Shown: one piece after another, positions 42,439 to 51,559 of the stretch
Layout: each line of letters begins with the position of its first letter
How positions within the stretch are numbered: position 1 is the first letter of the stretch
DNA from: Niallia taxi
GTDB lineage: Bacteria > Bacillota > Bacilli > Bacillales > Cytobacillaceae
Assembly (NCBI RefSeq): GCF_032818155.1
Contig: NZ_CP102590.1
Coordinates: 1,378,637-1,442,636 of the forward strand
DNA length: 64,000 bases
Reading direction: 5' to 3'
Program-made: the position numbers and the translations under genes
Notes under the pieces: model-generated
Seen by the model: only the letters and a program-made list of their open reading frames with translations
What the model was told of the DNA's origin: nothing
Database searches by the model: none

Positions 42439-42779
42439 TGGAAATAATCATGATCTTTGTTATTGGGATATTGTTTATGTGTGCAACCTATTTAATGCTT
42501 TCCAAAAGCTTGCTGCGGATTATTATTGGAACTGGGTTATTAAGTCATGGAGCCCATTTGCTTATTCTAACAATGGGAGGCTTAAAAAAGGGAGCCGCGC
42601 CATTGCTTGGGGAAAATGCAGAAGCCTATACAGATCCAATCCCACAAGCATTAATTTTAACAGCTATTGTCATCAGCTTTGGGGTGACAGCCTTTTTCTT
42701 AGTTTTAGCCTATCGTGCCTACCAAGAGCTTGGCACTGACAATATGGAAAAATTGAGAGGAATGGATGGCAATGATTAA
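42438..42779 (+). CDS. mrpC: MrpC subunit
   Basis: 113 residues with three membrane helices, NuoK-like: [31 protein letters not shown] and [28 protein letters not shown]. Part of the Mrp membrane complex between the A and D modules. Its ATG overlaps the mrpB stop by one base (TAATG), and GGAGGAG lies upstream inside mrpB. Ends within the start of mrpD. Confidence 0.94.
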   Translation: MEIIMIFVIGILFMCATYLMLSKSLLRIIIGTGLLSHGAHLLILTMGGLKKGAAPLLGENAEAYTDPIPQALILTAIVISFGVTAFFLVLAYRAYQELGTDNMEKLRGMDGND

Positions 42780-44253
42780 TTTTTTACTTTTACCCATACT
42801 AATTCCGTTAATTACTGGAGTTATTCTGATTTTCTTTTCAAAAAATATTATTGCCCAAAGGTGGATTTCCGGAATATCCTCGATTTCTAATATTGTTGTT
42901 TCTGCCATATTAGTTCAAAGGATTAGACAGGACGGCATCCAAACATTGGATGTTTCTAGCTGGGATGCTCCATTCGGGATTACGCTTGTATCTGATATGC
43001 TATCAGCATTACTTGTTCTTACTACCAGTATTGTTGCATGTACTACTCTCATTTACTCTTTCCGGGGCATTGGACAAGAGAGGGAGAGATTTTATTACTA
43101 CCCATGTTTTAACTTTCTTATTGTTGGTGTTAATGGTGCATTTACAACAGGGGACATATTCAATCTTTTTGTATTTTTTGAAGTAATGCTGATGGCATCT
43201 TATGCACTTATCGTACTTGGAGGAACAAAAATACAGCTGCGTGAATCTATTAAATATCTTCTTGTGAATATTATTTCTTCCGCATTATTTGTCATAACAG
43301 TAGCTTATTTATATTCAGTTGTTGGTACACTTAACATGGCACATATATCAGAAAGAATTAGTGAAGTGGATCAGCCCGGAATTATAACGGTCATTGCCAT
43401 TTTATTTTTAGTTGTATTTGGTCTAAAAGGAGCTGTTTTCCCGTTATCGTTCTGGCTTCCGGGGTCTTACAATGCACCTCCAATTCCAGTAATGGCTTTA
43501 TTCGGTGCGTTGCTGACAAAGGTAGGGGTGTACTCCATTATGAGAACATACACGTTACTTTTTTATCATGATACAGGCTACACTAGCAAAATATTAGCCA
43601 CTTTAGCTATATTGAGTATTATCTTTGGTTTGATTGGCGCACTTGCTTTTGCAGACATTAAAAAAATTATTATCTACAACATAATCGTTGCTGTGGGAGT
43701 AATTCTTTTCGGTGTTTCTGTGATGACAACAGATTCGCTAACTGGTTCTGTGTTTTATTTAATCCACGATATGCTTATAAAAACGACTCTATTTTTATTA
43801 ATAGGAATTATTATAAGTATTACTGGCACGAGTAAATTAAAAGAGATTAGTGGATTGATCAAAAAATATCCTGGGTTAGCGTGGACCTTTTTCTTAAGTG
43901 CGTTGTCCCTTGCAGGAATTCCTCCTCTAAGTGGTTTTATCGGAAAGCTGTTAATTGTTAAAGGTGGTTTTGAAGCGGGGGATTACCTTGGTGCTGCTAT
44001 TGTATTAATCTCTAGTCTGCTTATATTACTCTCCATAATGAAAATCTTTATAAATGGATTTTGGGGTACACCTCGTTCCTATGAAGGGGAAAAGAAGGCA
44101 CCAGTGAAAACTTTAATAATTGCACCAATAATCCTAATTAGTATCTCTATTCTTTTGGGGGTAGGAGCGGAAGCTGTTTATCCGTATATCTCACAGGCAG
44201 CTGAGACATTGGTTCAACCAGAAATTTATATTGATGCAGTCTTAAAGGAGTGA
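42766..44253 (+). CDS. mrpD: MrpD subunit
   Basis: 495 residues, NuoN/NuoM-like proton-translocating subunit with about 14 helices: [60 protein letters not shown] and [28 protein letters not shown] precedes ATG 42766, which overlaps the end of mrpC by 14 bases. A second ATG at 42772 is possible. Essential for the antiport activity of the complex in studied Bacillus. Confidence 0.95.
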   Translation: MAMINFLLLPILIPLITGVILIFFSKNIIAQRWISGISSISNIVVSAILVQRIRQDGIQTLDVSSWDAPFGITLVSDMLSALLVLTTSIVACTTLIYSFRGIGQERERFYYYPCFNFLIVGVNGAFTTGDIFNLFVFFEVMLMASYALIVLGGTKIQLRESIKYLLVNIISSALFVITVAYLYSVVGTLNMAHISERISEVDQPGIITVIAILFLVVFGLKGAVFPLSFWLPGSYNAPPIPVMALFGALLTKVGVYSIMRTYTLLFYHDTGYTSKILATLAILSIIFGLIGALAFADIKKIIIYNIIVAVGVILFGVSVMTTDSLTGSVFYLIHDMLIKTTLFLLIGIIISITGTSKLKEISGLIKKYPGLAWTFFLSALSLAGIPPLSGFIGKLLIVKGGFEAGDYLGAAIVLISSLLILLSIMKIFINGFWGTPRSYEGEKKAPVKTLIIAPIILISISILLGVGAEAVYPYISQAAETLVQPEIYIDAVLKE

Positions 44254-44258
44254 TACGT

Positions 44259-44735
44259 GTGGCTTTTCAAATATTGTTAAATGTGTTTCTTGGTTTTATG
44301 TGGATGGTTATGACCGTATCATTTGAACCTGCAGCTTTTCTTAAAGGATACCTATTGGGTTTGCTTATTATCTATATTTTTAGGAATTTCTTTACTTCTC
44401 GTTTTTACCTATTAAGAATAGTTGCTGTATTAAAGCTCACCTATATTTTTATTAGAGAATTAATCAGCTCAAACATAGCCGTTGTAAAAACAGTCTTAAA
44501 GCCAAAATTAGATATGCAGCCAGGGATTTTTGCCTACCCGACGATTTTAGAGAAGAATTGGGAGATAACCCTTCTGGCAAATTTGATTACCTTGACACCT
44601 GGAACACTAGTGATTGAGGTATCTTCAGATAATAAAATATTATATGTTCATGCTTTAGATATTAATGATGCACAGGAATCTATTGACTCTATTAAAGATA
44701 CATTTGAGAAAGCAATTTTGGAGGTGGGCAGGTAA
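44259..44735 (+). CDS. mrpE: MrpE subunit
   Basis: 158 residues from GTG 44259 (AAAGGAG well spaced), giving MAFQILLNVFLGFMWM, the family's usual N-terminus and length. The alternative GTG at 44250 would sit on the ribosome binding site. N-terminal membrane helices, then a cytoplasmic alpha/beta domain with NLITLTPGTLVIEVSSDNKILYVHALD. Needed for assembly of Mrp complexes. Confidence 0.93.
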   Translation: MAFQILLNVFLGFMWMVMTVSFEPAAFLKGYLLGLLIIYIFRNFFTSRFYLLRIVAVLKLTYIFIRELISSNIAVVKTVLKPKLDMQPGIFAYPTILEKNWEITLLANLITLTPGTLVIEVSSDNKILYVHALDINDAQESIDSIKDTFEKAILEVGR

Positions 44736-45019
44736 TGTTTCAAGCGTTTATGTATATGGCAATCCTCTTAATCGTCATTGCGATGATAGGATTTACCTAC
44801 AGAGCAATTAAAGGCCCAACAACCCCTGATAGAGTCGTTGCTTTAGATGCTATTGGTATTAGCTTAGCAGGCTTGACTGCTCTAATATCGATTGTCCTTA
44901 ACACGAGTGCTTTTCTTGAAGTAATTTTAGTAATTGGCATCCTCTCATTCATTGGAACGGTAGCCTTTTCTAAATTTTTAGAGAAGGGAGAGGTGATTGA
45001 AAATGACCGAAATCGTTAA
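44735..45019 (+). CDS. mrpF: MrpF subunit
   Basis: 94 residues, three membrane helices, with YRAIKGPTTPDRVVALDAIGISLAGLTAL, the MrpF signature. Its start overlaps the mrpE stop (TAATG) with GGAGGTGGG upstream. In B. subtilis this subunit is also linked to cholate efflux; here only the antiporter role can be inferred. Confidence 0.94.
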   Translation: MFQAFMYMAILLIVIAMIGFTYRAIKGPTTPDRVVALDAIGISLAGLTALISIVLNTSAFLEVILVIGILSFIGTVAFSKFLEKGEVIENDRNR

Positions 45020-45356
45020 GGGAATAGTTGGCTTATTAATAGCAGTTGGAGTTCTTCTTCATTTAGTCGCTGCAATAGGAGTCATCAGACTTCCAGATGT
45101 TTATACGAGAAATCACGCAGCATCTAAAGCAGCAACGCTTGGAATAATGGTCATTCTTCTTGCTACTTTTTTGTATTTTTATTTAATAAATGGTCAGTTT
45201 AATTCAAGAATTTTACTTGGGATTGCTTTCTTCTTCCTAACTTCACCTGTTGCAGGGCATCTTATTGGCAGAGCAGCCTACAATTCAGGCGTGAAATTAT
45301 GGGATAAAAATGTCCGCGATGATTTAAAGACGAGTAGAAGCAGCAAAAAAGAGTAA
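45003..45356 (+). CDS. mrpG: MrpG subunit
   Basis: About 117 residues with three membrane helices: VAAIGVIRLPDVYTRNHAASKAATLG is the MrpG hallmark, and the C-terminus is charged. ATG 45003 lies about eight bases after GGGAGAGGTG and overlaps the mrpF end. A TTG two codons earlier is a weaker option. Last gene of the operon; terminator at 45398. Confidence 0.93.
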   Translation: MTEIVKGIVGLLIAVGVLLHLVAAIGVIRLPDVYTRNHAASKAATLGIMVILLATFLYFYLINGQFNSRILLGIAFFFLTSPVAGHLIGRAAYNSGVKLWDKNVRDDLKTSRSSKKE

Positions 45357-45397
45357 TGGATGATAAAGAGCGTAAAAAAATGATTAATTGATGTAAA

Positions 45398-45433
45398 AAA
45401 ACCTTCCGTATTTCACAAATTGCGGAAGGTTTT
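45398..45433. terminator. Mrp operon terminator (bidirectional)
   Basis: AAAACCTTCCG / CGGAAGGTTTT stem between mrpG and the convergent minus-strand gene. Confidence 0.85.
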
Positions 45434-45443
45434 CTTGTTATCA

Positions 45444-45815
45444 CTATTTATCTAGTAGGTTGTAGGCTTCCTCAACGGAATCAACAAAAACTCCAGGGAA
45501 GTTAATTTTATTAACGCAATTTTCAACCTGTATTCTTGAAGCAGGAAAGGTAGGACTAATAATAATCAGCGTTTTAAAATTAGCCATCCAATATAGCTTC
45601 AAAACGAAAATGATATCATCCACCACATCACTAGGTACTTCCTCTTGTCCGCGTCCATCTATAATTAACGTATATCTTGAAGGATTAATACTATTAACGA
45701 CGGTCTGAAACTCACTTAAATATATTTTTGCATCTTCCTCTTTAAAAAAACCGTCTACTTTCACAAAGAAAATGCTCTTTTCTTCATCCAATGCAAAGGA
45801 ATATAGCTTCCTCAT
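45444..45815 (-). CDS. Small STAS/SpoIIAA-like protein of unknown function
   Basis: About 123 residues from ATG 45815, which has GGGGGA upstream; the longer frame to 45857 lacks one. The alternating strands and helices (IFFVKVDGFFKEEDAKIYLSEF, RYTLIIDGRGQE, FKTLIIISPTFP) resemble the STAS-like SpoIIAA fold, as seen in uncharacterised Bacillus proteins. No catalytic motif. Convergent with the Mrp operon and sharing its terminator. Confidence 0.65.
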   Translation of the reverse strand: MRKLYSFALDEEKSIFFVKVDGFFKEEDAKIYLSEFQTVVNSINPSRYTLIIDGRGQEEVPSDVVDDIIFVLKLYWMANFKTLIIISPTFPASRIQVENCVNKINFPGVFVDSVEEAYNLLDK

Positions 45816-46027
45816 TTCTTGTTCCCCCAAAGTGTAAAAAATAACTACTGTCTTCATAATACATAAAACGACTCAAATCGACAATCCTAGAATTTATCCT
45901 AGTTTATAAGAATTACTAGTAGCCAAAGACGGGGTAGAATATATATGCTCAATAAGTTATTACAAGTTACTTTCAAACGAATGTACAGTCATAATAGGCG
46001 GTGATACCACTCACTAATTAGAGATTC

Positions 46028-46858
46028 TTATATTGAACTAAACCCTTCACCAAAGACATCTCTTACATCATGAATGGTAATAAAAGCTTCATTATCTATT
46101 TGCTTAATGATCTTCTTTAATTTTATAATTTCTTGATTGTTAATTACTATATACAAAACTTCTTTATTCTCTTTCGTGTAATACCCATGTCCAGATATAA
46201 CTGTTATTCCGCGCTCCATTCTAGTACTGACTTCAAAAGCAATTTCCTTCGAATTGGCAGAAATAATTGTAACAGCTTTTTGGCGATTAGCTCCTTCGAG
46301 TATGAATTCCATAGTTTTCGTTGCGACATATAACATTACGATTGTAAGCATAACTCCTTCTATGCCAATAATAAAATAAGACAAAAACACGACTATTAAA
46401 TCTAAAATAAGTAAACTATAGCTTACACTCCATCCTAAATATTTGTGGATGATTTTCGCTAATATGGTAGAACCTGCCGTAGTTCCTCCCACTCTTATGA
46501 TTAAACCAATACCGACTCCAGTAAGCACACCACCAAATAAAGCATGTACAATAATCTCTTCAGATGGAATAGACCATGATTCTGTTACATGTAAAAACAA
46601 GGAATTAAAACAAACCGCAATAATGGTATAAAGCGCTGTTTGTTTACTTAAGAATTTTAGTCCTAACACTATTAATACAGCATTTAACAGGAAACTAACG
46701 ATACTTGGTGACCATTCAAATAAATAATAACTAATAATCGTAAGCCCTGTTACTCCACCTTCACCTAAATCATTTGGGATAACAAATACATTTACCGCAA
46801 TAGCAAAAAGAAGTGATCCTAACGCAAGTAAAAGTATATCAACTGAGTATTTCTTCAT
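46028..46858 (-). CDS. YitT-family membrane protein
   Basis: 276 residues. Five membrane helices in the first 165 residues (YitT_membrane/DUF161: NVFVIPNDLGEGGVTGLTII, GLIIRVGGTTAGSTILAKII), then a cytoplasmic DUF2179 domain (TRMERGITVISGHGYYTKENKEVLYIVI). One of several YitT paralogues normally found in Bacillus. Function is not established; some members are linked to spore germination or transport. AAGGAGAAACA precedes the start on the minus strand. Confidence 0.9.
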   Translation of the reverse strand: MKKYSVDILLLALGSLLFAIAVNVFVIPNDLGEGGVTGLTIISYYLFEWSPSIVSFLLNAVLIVLGLKFLSKQTALYTIIAVCFNSLFLHVTESWSIPSEEIIVHALFGGVLTGVGIGLIIRVGGTTAGSTILAKIIHKYLGWSVSYSLLILDLIVVFLSYFIIGIEGVMLTIVMLYVATKTMEFILEGANRQKAVTIISANSKEIAFEVSTRMERGITVISGHGYYTKENKEVLYIVINNQEIIKLKKIIKQIDNEAFITIHDVRDVFGEGFSSI

Positions 46859-47203
46859 GTTGTTTCTCCTTATCTAATCACATATGTATAATAAATTGTT
46901 GCAATACTAAAGTATAACAGACGTATTAAGGAGAAATAATCATTTTTTGAAAAAATATTCTAGTATTATTATATGAAGTGATTTTTAAGGGAATATGATT
47001 GAATCAAATATGTGGTTTTTATATTTTCATACAACAGTGGCAGCTAATTATGAAAATATATTTTTTTTTGGAACCATACTCTAAAAATTCCGTATAAAGG
47101 AATAGAAATAATAGATTACTGTCAGTAATTAATAAATTTTGAAATTATGGACACTGCAACTAATGCTAAGGTTTGTTGTCAGTAAATAAAGGTGTGGATA
47201 GTT

Positions 47204-47419
47204 GTGAAGATCGTTAAAGAAGCGGGCATTATTAGTTTATTTATAGTTATTTTTAATCTTGTTATTAGATTCATTACACGACCAATTCATTCTATCAATC
47301 AATTTAAGGGGGAGTTTTGGTTTGAATTAACAGTATACCTAGTCGCATTAGTAGCTATTTTCATTGTTGTTTATTTAATTTTAGTTATAAAAAAATCTTT
47401 GATAGAAAGAAATGGATAA
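47204..47419 (+). CDS. Small two-helix membrane protein
   Basis: About 71 residues from GTG 47204 (AAAGGTG upstream). Two hydrophobic helices (IISLFIVIFNLVIRFI and LTVYLVALVAIFIVVYLILVI) are separated by a polar loop, with a basic C-terminus. No family recognised. A worn repeat trace (CAACAGTGGCAGC) lies about 170 bases upstream. Confidence 0.6.
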   Translation: MKIVKEAGIISLFIVIFNLVIRFITRPIHSINQFKGEFWFELTVYLVALVAIFIVVYLILVIKKSLIERNG

Positions 47420-47447
47420 AATGAAAACTAGGTGAGATGTATGAAAA

Positions 47448-47468
47448 AAGTACCTTCAAGAAGGTACT
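47448..47468 (-). terminator. Terminator of zinc-ribbon gene
   Basis: AGTACCTTC / GAAGGTACT hairpin, T-rich only on the minus strand, just past the minus-strand stop at 47483. Confidence 0.7.
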
Positions 47469-47482
47469 AGAAGTAAAGGATA

Positions 47483-47668
47483 TTAAGTTAATTTACTTGG
47501 CTTTACAATTTTTATTGAATTAACTTCTCCACAATCAACACAGAATGTATAGATTTTTTCTGAACCGATAGTTAGTTTATTATCAAGTGGCCTTAAGTTT
47601 ATGTAATCAGTTCCTTGAGCAAAAGAAGTACCACCACAATCTGAGCATGCTTTATTTTTTTGGTCCAT
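47483..47668 (-). CDS. Small zinc-ribbon protein
   Basis: 61 residues from ATG 47668, preceded by GGAAGTGACAGT; the frame extends to a TTG at 47686 that lies on the ribosome binding site. Two CxxC knuckles, CSDCGG near the N-terminus and CVDCGE near residue 44, form a zinc ribbon. The rest is short strands. Similar small proteins are uncharacterised. Has its own terminator. Confidence 0.75.
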   Translation of the reverse strand: MDQKNKACSDCGGTSFAQGTDYINLRPLDNKLTIGSEKIYTFCVDCGEVNSIKIVKPSKLT

Positions 47669-47785
47669 ACTGTCACTTCCTTTCAAATATAAATACGATT
47701 TATGTAGGAAAAAGTTTCATAATATTGTAATTTTTTTGTAGAATGCAATTTTTAAAAATTGCACGTTAGACGATCCTCAACATAA

Positions 47786-47829
47786 AAAACCAAACTATTA
47801 ATAAATAAAGAATTAAATAGCTTGGTTTT
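47786..47829 (-). terminator. Terminator of 33-residue ORF
   Basis: AAAACCAAACTATT / AATAGCTTGGTTTT stem with a long loop and T-run on the minus strand, downstream of the small ORF at 47875-47976. Confidence 0.6.
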
Positions 47830-47874
47830 AAAGTTGACGACTTACTTATGTCGCGTTTTCTTTAGAAAAAGAAG

Positions 47875-47976
47875 TTAATTGGGCCCGATTTTATCATTGA
47901 AGTAACTCCAAGCAGACATTGCCCATGCTGCACAAAGATTACCTACAAAGGTAAAAAGTCCAATTAGTAACTCCAT
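47875..47976 (-). CDS. 33-residue small hydrophobic protein
   Basis: ATG 47976 with AAGGAG about 11 bases upstream encodes a peptide beginning MELLIGLFTFVGNLCAAWAM and ending in SYFNDKIGPN. It is a single short hydrophobic helix with no charged N-terminus. Its own ribosome binding site and downstream terminator argue that it is expressed. It could be a small membrane protein; a toxin-type peptide is possible but nothing shows that. Confidence 0.6.
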   Translation of the reverse strand: MELLIGLFTFVGNLCAAWAMSAWSYFNDKIGPN

Positions 47977-48176
47977 GGTTTAATCAACTCCTTTTTTTCT
48001 TTATTATCGCACTTCCTTTGTGTTTAATCCATTTATTTCCTTATTTTGAGTGTATGCCATTTACTGTCACTAACTATACGGGAAGTTAACAAGGGAACTT
48101 TCATACAGCTGAAACGTATATAAATTGTACAGGCATTAACAAGACTGATATGTAGAAGGAAAGGAATGTTTATATT

Positions 48177-48392
48177 ATGTTATGGATTATGTCTCAAGAT
48201 AAACAAAGTTTGATAAATGTGAAAGAAGTTGCTGTAGAAGGGAAGAAGATAGTAGGTACCTCAAATGAATGGAATAAGGCTTTAGGCAAGTATGATTCAA
48301 ATGAAAGAGCATTAGTAATTCTTCATGAGATTCTCACGAAAATAGAAGAAAACAGTGGTTTTTCTGTGACGTTCTCTATGCCTATAAAATAG
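48177..48392 (+). CDS. Small conserved-type hypothetical protein
   Basis: 71 residues: MLWIMSQDKQSLINVKEVAV then GKKIVGTSNEW..LGKYDSNERALVILHEILTKIEE. I recall similar short Bacillaceae proteins with WIMSQ and LG.Y.S..RA..IL motifs, all uncharacterised and sometimes phage-linked. GAAGGAAAGGAATG is upstream. The following 200 bases contain a worn repeat copy (AACAGGGGTATTCATCTAAG) and the tetR promoter. Confidence 0.65.
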   Translation: MLWIMSQDKQSLINVKEVAVEGKKIVGTSNEWNKALGKYDSNERALVILHEILTKIEENSGFSVTFSMPIK

Positions 48393-48527
48393 AAGTCAAC
48401 TTATCTATGTAACAGGGGTATTCATCTAAGAACGATAAATGCTCTTGTTTCTCCTATACTCAAAATGCGATTAATTCCAATCATACAATATTCTTTAACA
48501 TTCGCCATAATGCTTTTAATTGCATTG

Positions 48528-48556
48528 TTGACTGATCGTTACAAAATGTATATACT
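48528..48556 (+). promoter_or_regulatory. tetR-nitroreductase promoter
   Basis: TTGACT (48528-48533), 17-base spacer, TATACT (48551-48556), about 35 bases before the tetR ATG. Confidence 0.8.
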
Positions 48557-48590
48557 GTGTTTATTATTACTTTTTATGTAAGGAGACAGT

Positions 48591-49178
48591 ATGAGTAAAA
48601 GTGGAAGACCTCGTGAATTTAATAAGCCTGAGGTGCTTGATGCAGCAATGAATGTTTTTTGGTTAAAAGGGTATGAAGCATGCTCCACGGAGGATTTATG
48701 CAGCAGTACAGGGCTTGGTCGAGGAAGCTTATATAATACGTTTGGAAGTAAGCACGAATTGTATGAGCAAACACTTCAACGTTATCATGAGCACTGGATC
48801 GAGGTGCAGACATCCATACTGGAACGTCCTGTCCCTGTTAAAGAAAGATTGCGCGGTCTGCTGGAATGGGCTGTGGAGAAGGATTTTGAGGATTCGAGTA
48901 AAGGGTGTTTCTTAATTAATGCCACGATGGAGCGTGGTCGAAGCGATTCCATTGTTGAGATTTGGTCGAATCGTCATGTAGAACGTCTGGAAAGTGTTCT
49001 GCTTTGTGTGATAGAGAATGGGAAACAGGCTGGAGAGATTACATGTAATAGACCTGCACTCGAGTTGGCAAGAACATTTATATGTAGTTACTATGGTCTC
49101 CGAACTCTCAATGTCACTACACGAAATCGTGATATGGCGGAACAAATCGTTGAGGGTACTATGGCAAGCATCTATTAA
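48591..49178 (+). CDS. TetR/AcrR-family regulator
   Basis: 195 residues. N-terminal TetR HTH: FNKPEVLDAAMNVFWLKGYEACSTEDLCSSTGLGRGSLYNTFGSKHELYEQTL. The C-terminal ligand domain resembles TetR_C_16/YcdC-type proteins (EDSSKGCFLINATMERG). It is upstream of and co-directional with an NfsA-type nitroreductase (93 bases), so it likely represses that gene and itself and responds to electrophiles or quinones. GGAGACAGT precedes the ATG. Confidence 0.88.
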   Translation: MSKSGRPREFNKPEVLDAAMNVFWLKGYEACSTEDLCSSTGLGRGSLYNTFGSKHELYEQTLQRYHEHWIEVQTSILERPVPVKERLRGLLEWAVEKDFEDSSKGCFLINATMERGRSDSIVEIWSNRHVERLESVLLCVIENGKQAGEITCNRPALELARTFICSYYGLRTLNVTTRNRDMAEQIVEGTMASIY

Positions 49179-49271
49179 TGAAGTTTGCCGTTTTTTTGCA
49201 ATAGTTTTGTACTGTTCGTTCAAAAAGTACGTGAAGTTTAAAAAATTCCAAAGTACAAGGAGAAATTTAAA

Positions 49272-50012
49272 ATGAACCAAACTATCGAAACGATTTTAAA
49301 CCATGTGTCTGTCCGTTCTTTTACAGAACAAGCTTTAACAGAGGAGCAAATAAAGCAATTAGTTACTGCTGCACAAGCAGCCTCATCCGCAAGCTTTCAA
49401 CAAGCGTATTCGATAATTGGTGTAACTGATCCTGACCTTAAACAAAAAATAGCAGAACATGCTGGGAATCAACCATTTATAACAGAGGGCGGTCACTTTT
49501 TCGTATTTTGTGCAGATGTAAATCGTCATAAGCAATTGGCAGAAGACCTAAATATGGATATTTCAGAGACAATTGAGGGAATAGATGCTGCATTGGTTGG
49601 GGCTATAGATGCTACCTTGGCAGCTCAAAACCTGGTCATTGCCGCAGAATCCATGGGGTTAGGTGTTTGTTATATTGGTGGAGTTAGAGATGGAATAATA
49701 AAAATATCAGAGTTACTTGATATTCCTGAATATGTTTTTCCTGTATTTGGACTTGTCGTAGGATATCCAAATGAACGAAATGATAGTAAACCCAGAATCC
49801 CATTTGAAGGTATTTACCATACAAATCGTTATAACAGCAATACGAAAGAGATACTAAAACAGTATGATGAAACGACTAAATTATATTATGAAAATCGTTC
49901 AGGACGAAAGTCAAGTCGCACATGGTCGGAAACAGCAATTGGTAGTTTTGCTCGCCTTCCAAGATCATTTATGAAGGATTTCTTAAATGGTAAAGGATGG
50001 GCAAATCGTTAA
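49272..50012 (+). CDS. NADPH-dependent flavin oxidoreductase (NfsA/NfrA type nitroreductase)
   Basis: 246 residues of the FMN-binding nitroreductase family: HVSVRSFTEQALTEEQIKQLV near the N-terminus, QNLVIAAESMGLGVCYIGGVRDG in the middle, and FGLVVGYPNERNDSKPRIPFEGIYHTNRY. The C-terminal extension RTWSETAIGSFARLPRSFMKDFL is typical of NfsA/YcnD-like enzymes. Cytoplasmic reduction of nitroaromatics, quinones or FMN with NADPH. Upstream tetR probably controls it. Terminator at 50050. Confidence 0.92.
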   Translation: MNQTIETILNHVSVRSFTEQALTEEQIKQLVTAAQAASSASFQQAYSIIGVTDPDLKQKIAEHAGNQPFITEGGHFFVFCADVNRHKQLAEDLNMDISETIEGIDAALVGAIDATLAAQNLVIAAESMGLGVCYIGGVRDGIIKISELLDIPEYVFPVFGLVVGYPNERNDSKPRIPFEGIYHTNRYNSNTKEILKQYDETTKLYYENRSGRKSSRTWSETAIGSFARLPRSFMKDFLNGKGWANR

Positions 50013-50049
50013 CATTTTAAGATTAGGTCAAAGGTTCGTTGTCAGAAGC

Positions 50050-50077
50050 AGCAGCTGCCATAGGTAGCTGCTTTTTT
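50050..50077 (+). terminator. Terminator of tetR-nitroreductase unit
   Basis: AGCAGCT / AGCTGCT stem with a nine-base loop and T-run. Confidence 0.8.
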
Positions 50078-50151
50078 ATGTTCCGAATAGGTACAAATGA
50101 TGAAGCAATGTCTTCCCTCTAATATAAGAGACCTAAATTTTATTCCTTTTG

Positions 50152-50182
50152 TTGACTGTGTGGTTACCACATGGTTTATGCT
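50152..50182 (+). promoter_or_regulatory. MerR-type promoter with 19-base spacer
   Basis: TTGACT (50152-50157), 19-base spacer, TATGCT (50177-50182). The spacer contains the dyad TGTGGTTACCACA (50159-50171). The layout predicts activation by the MerR protein encoded 25 bases downstream. Confidence 0.8.
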
Positions 50183-50207
50183 ATTGGTATCAAAGGAGGA
50201 GAGATGG

Positions 50208-50957
50208 ATGGAATATTTAACAAGTGGGGAATTAGCTAAATTATTCAATATAACTAAATATTTGCTTCGGCATTATGAAGAACAACAATTAATACAGCCT
50301 GCATTTAATGAGGTGAATGGTTATCATATGTATGGTGAGGCAGAGGTATATGCGATGTCGCATATTTTGTTGTTAAAACAATTAGGTTTTTCATTAAAAG
50401 AAATAAAAAAAATATTAGATAAGGAAACGAATTATACGGAAGCTTTATCTGATGTTCTTATAAAGGTAGAAAATGACATTAAACAGCTTAATGAACTAAA
50501 AACGAATGTGCAAACAGTCTTAAAGCTGAACCAAACAGAGAATTACAAGTTAAATATAGAAGCAAAAGAAGATCGGTATTTTACTTTTTTTAATGATGAA
50601 TTTGTTGATGATTCATACAATATTAAGTTAAAAAAGCTAGCAAATTGGAAAGATGGCACCATGAACATTAAGGATGAAATCTCTTATTTAATTCCTGAGG
50701 ATGAAAGTAAGGTCAAAGTAATGTATAGATCAAGTATGTTAGAAGGTGATTATTTATTTTCAGCAGGAACCTATTATTGTAAGAAAGTCTGTATAAAACA
50801 CGAAAAGGAGTTGCTTCAAGAAATTGAGCATTTTTATGGGGAGCTCGCTCAGATAGGCGCCAAGTATGAAGAGCCTTTATTATTAACGGAGGAAGCGCAA
50901 TTATCTGCCTTCTATATGGAAGCAATGGTATATAGTTTAGAGGTCATGAGGAAATGA
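50208..50957 (+). CDS. MerR-family regulator with large effector domain
   Basis: About 249 residues from ATG 50208 (AAAGGAGGAG upstream); the longer frame from 50097 would cross the promoter. MerR DNA-binding domain in the first 70 residues (LTSGELAKLFNITKYLLRHYEEQQLIQPAFNEVNGYHMY, LLLKQLGFSLKEIKKIL), a coiled coil (about 75-120), and a C-terminal GyrI/BmrR-like effector domain. This is the architecture of multidrug or small-molecule-sensing activators such as BmrR. First gene of a GNAT/hydrolase operon, whose ATG overlaps its stop. Confidence 0.87.
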   Translation: MEYLTSGELAKLFNITKYLLRHYEEQQLIQPAFNEVNGYHMYGEAEVYAMSHILLLKQLGFSLKEIKKILDKETNYTEALSDVLIKVENDIKQLNELKTNVQTVLKLNQTENYKLNIEAKEDRYFTFFNDEFVDDSYNIKLKKLANWKDGTMNIKDEISYLIPEDESKVKVMYRSSMLEGDYLFSAGTYYCKKVCIKHEKELLQEIEHFYGELAQIGAKYEEPLLLTEEAQLSAFYMEAMVYSLEVMRK

Positions 50958-51559
50958 ATAGGGAAATTACAAATTCACAAAAAGAGATAGAGGCAGTAGC
51001 TGTTCTATTAATGGACGGATTCGCAGGAAAGTTTCAAATATTAAATTTACCAAAACGGGAACAGCATTATTTATTACATTGTCTTGCAGAGCACATAATA
51101 AAAAATCATAGACAAAAATTGCTGATAATAAGAGATAAAAGCATTAAGGGTATTTTGTTTATAAAACCGAAAAGATGGCACTTAATAGAATTCTTAATCA
51201 TTTTGTGCAAACAGCTTAGTTGTAAATCAATATTTAAGACATTCGTCTTTTATTGTGCACTTGATCACAGTAAGAAAGATAACGAAATTCATATAGACTT
51301 TATTACCGTATCTAAAGCATATCAAGGAGTGGGAATTGGAACACAACTTATAGAACTAGTTAAAAGCTCAGCAGTAAACGGTCAGTCTGTAACATTATAT
51401 GTATCAAAAGCCAATATTGCTGCTAGAAGACTTTATGAAAGACTTGGATTTCAAATAAAGAAAGAAGGAAAAAGTATAGTAGGAAGGCACTTACATGGAA
51501 TTAATCAATGGTATCTTATGGAGTGGAAAGGTTCTAATAATCATGAAAAAGAGATTTAA
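50954..51559 (+). CDS. GNAT-family N-acetyltransferase
   Basis: 201 residues. The acetyl-CoA-binding signature of GNAT (YQGVGIGTQLIELVKSSA, then VSKANIAARRLYERLGFQI) is in the C-terminal half. The N-terminal half is helical and less conserved. Substrate unknown. Being second in an operon with a MerR sensor suggests acetylation of the compound that induces the operon, a resistance-type role, by inference. It overlaps merR by four bases and the next gene by 17. Confidence 0.85.
   Translation: MNREITNSQKEIEAVAVLLMDGFAGKFQILNLPKREQHYLLHCLAEHIIKNHRQKLLIIRDKSIKGILFIKPKRWHLIEFLIILCKQLSCKSIFKTFVFYCALDHSKKDNEIHIDFITVSKAYQGVGIGTQLIELVKSSAVNGQSVTLYVSKANIAARRLYERLGFQIKKEGKSIVGRHLHGINQWYLMEWKGSNNHEKEI

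Noticed and set aside
42422..42739. ORF overlapping mrpC in another frame
   Set aside because: mrpC is clearly the real gene, with conserved sequence and coupled start.
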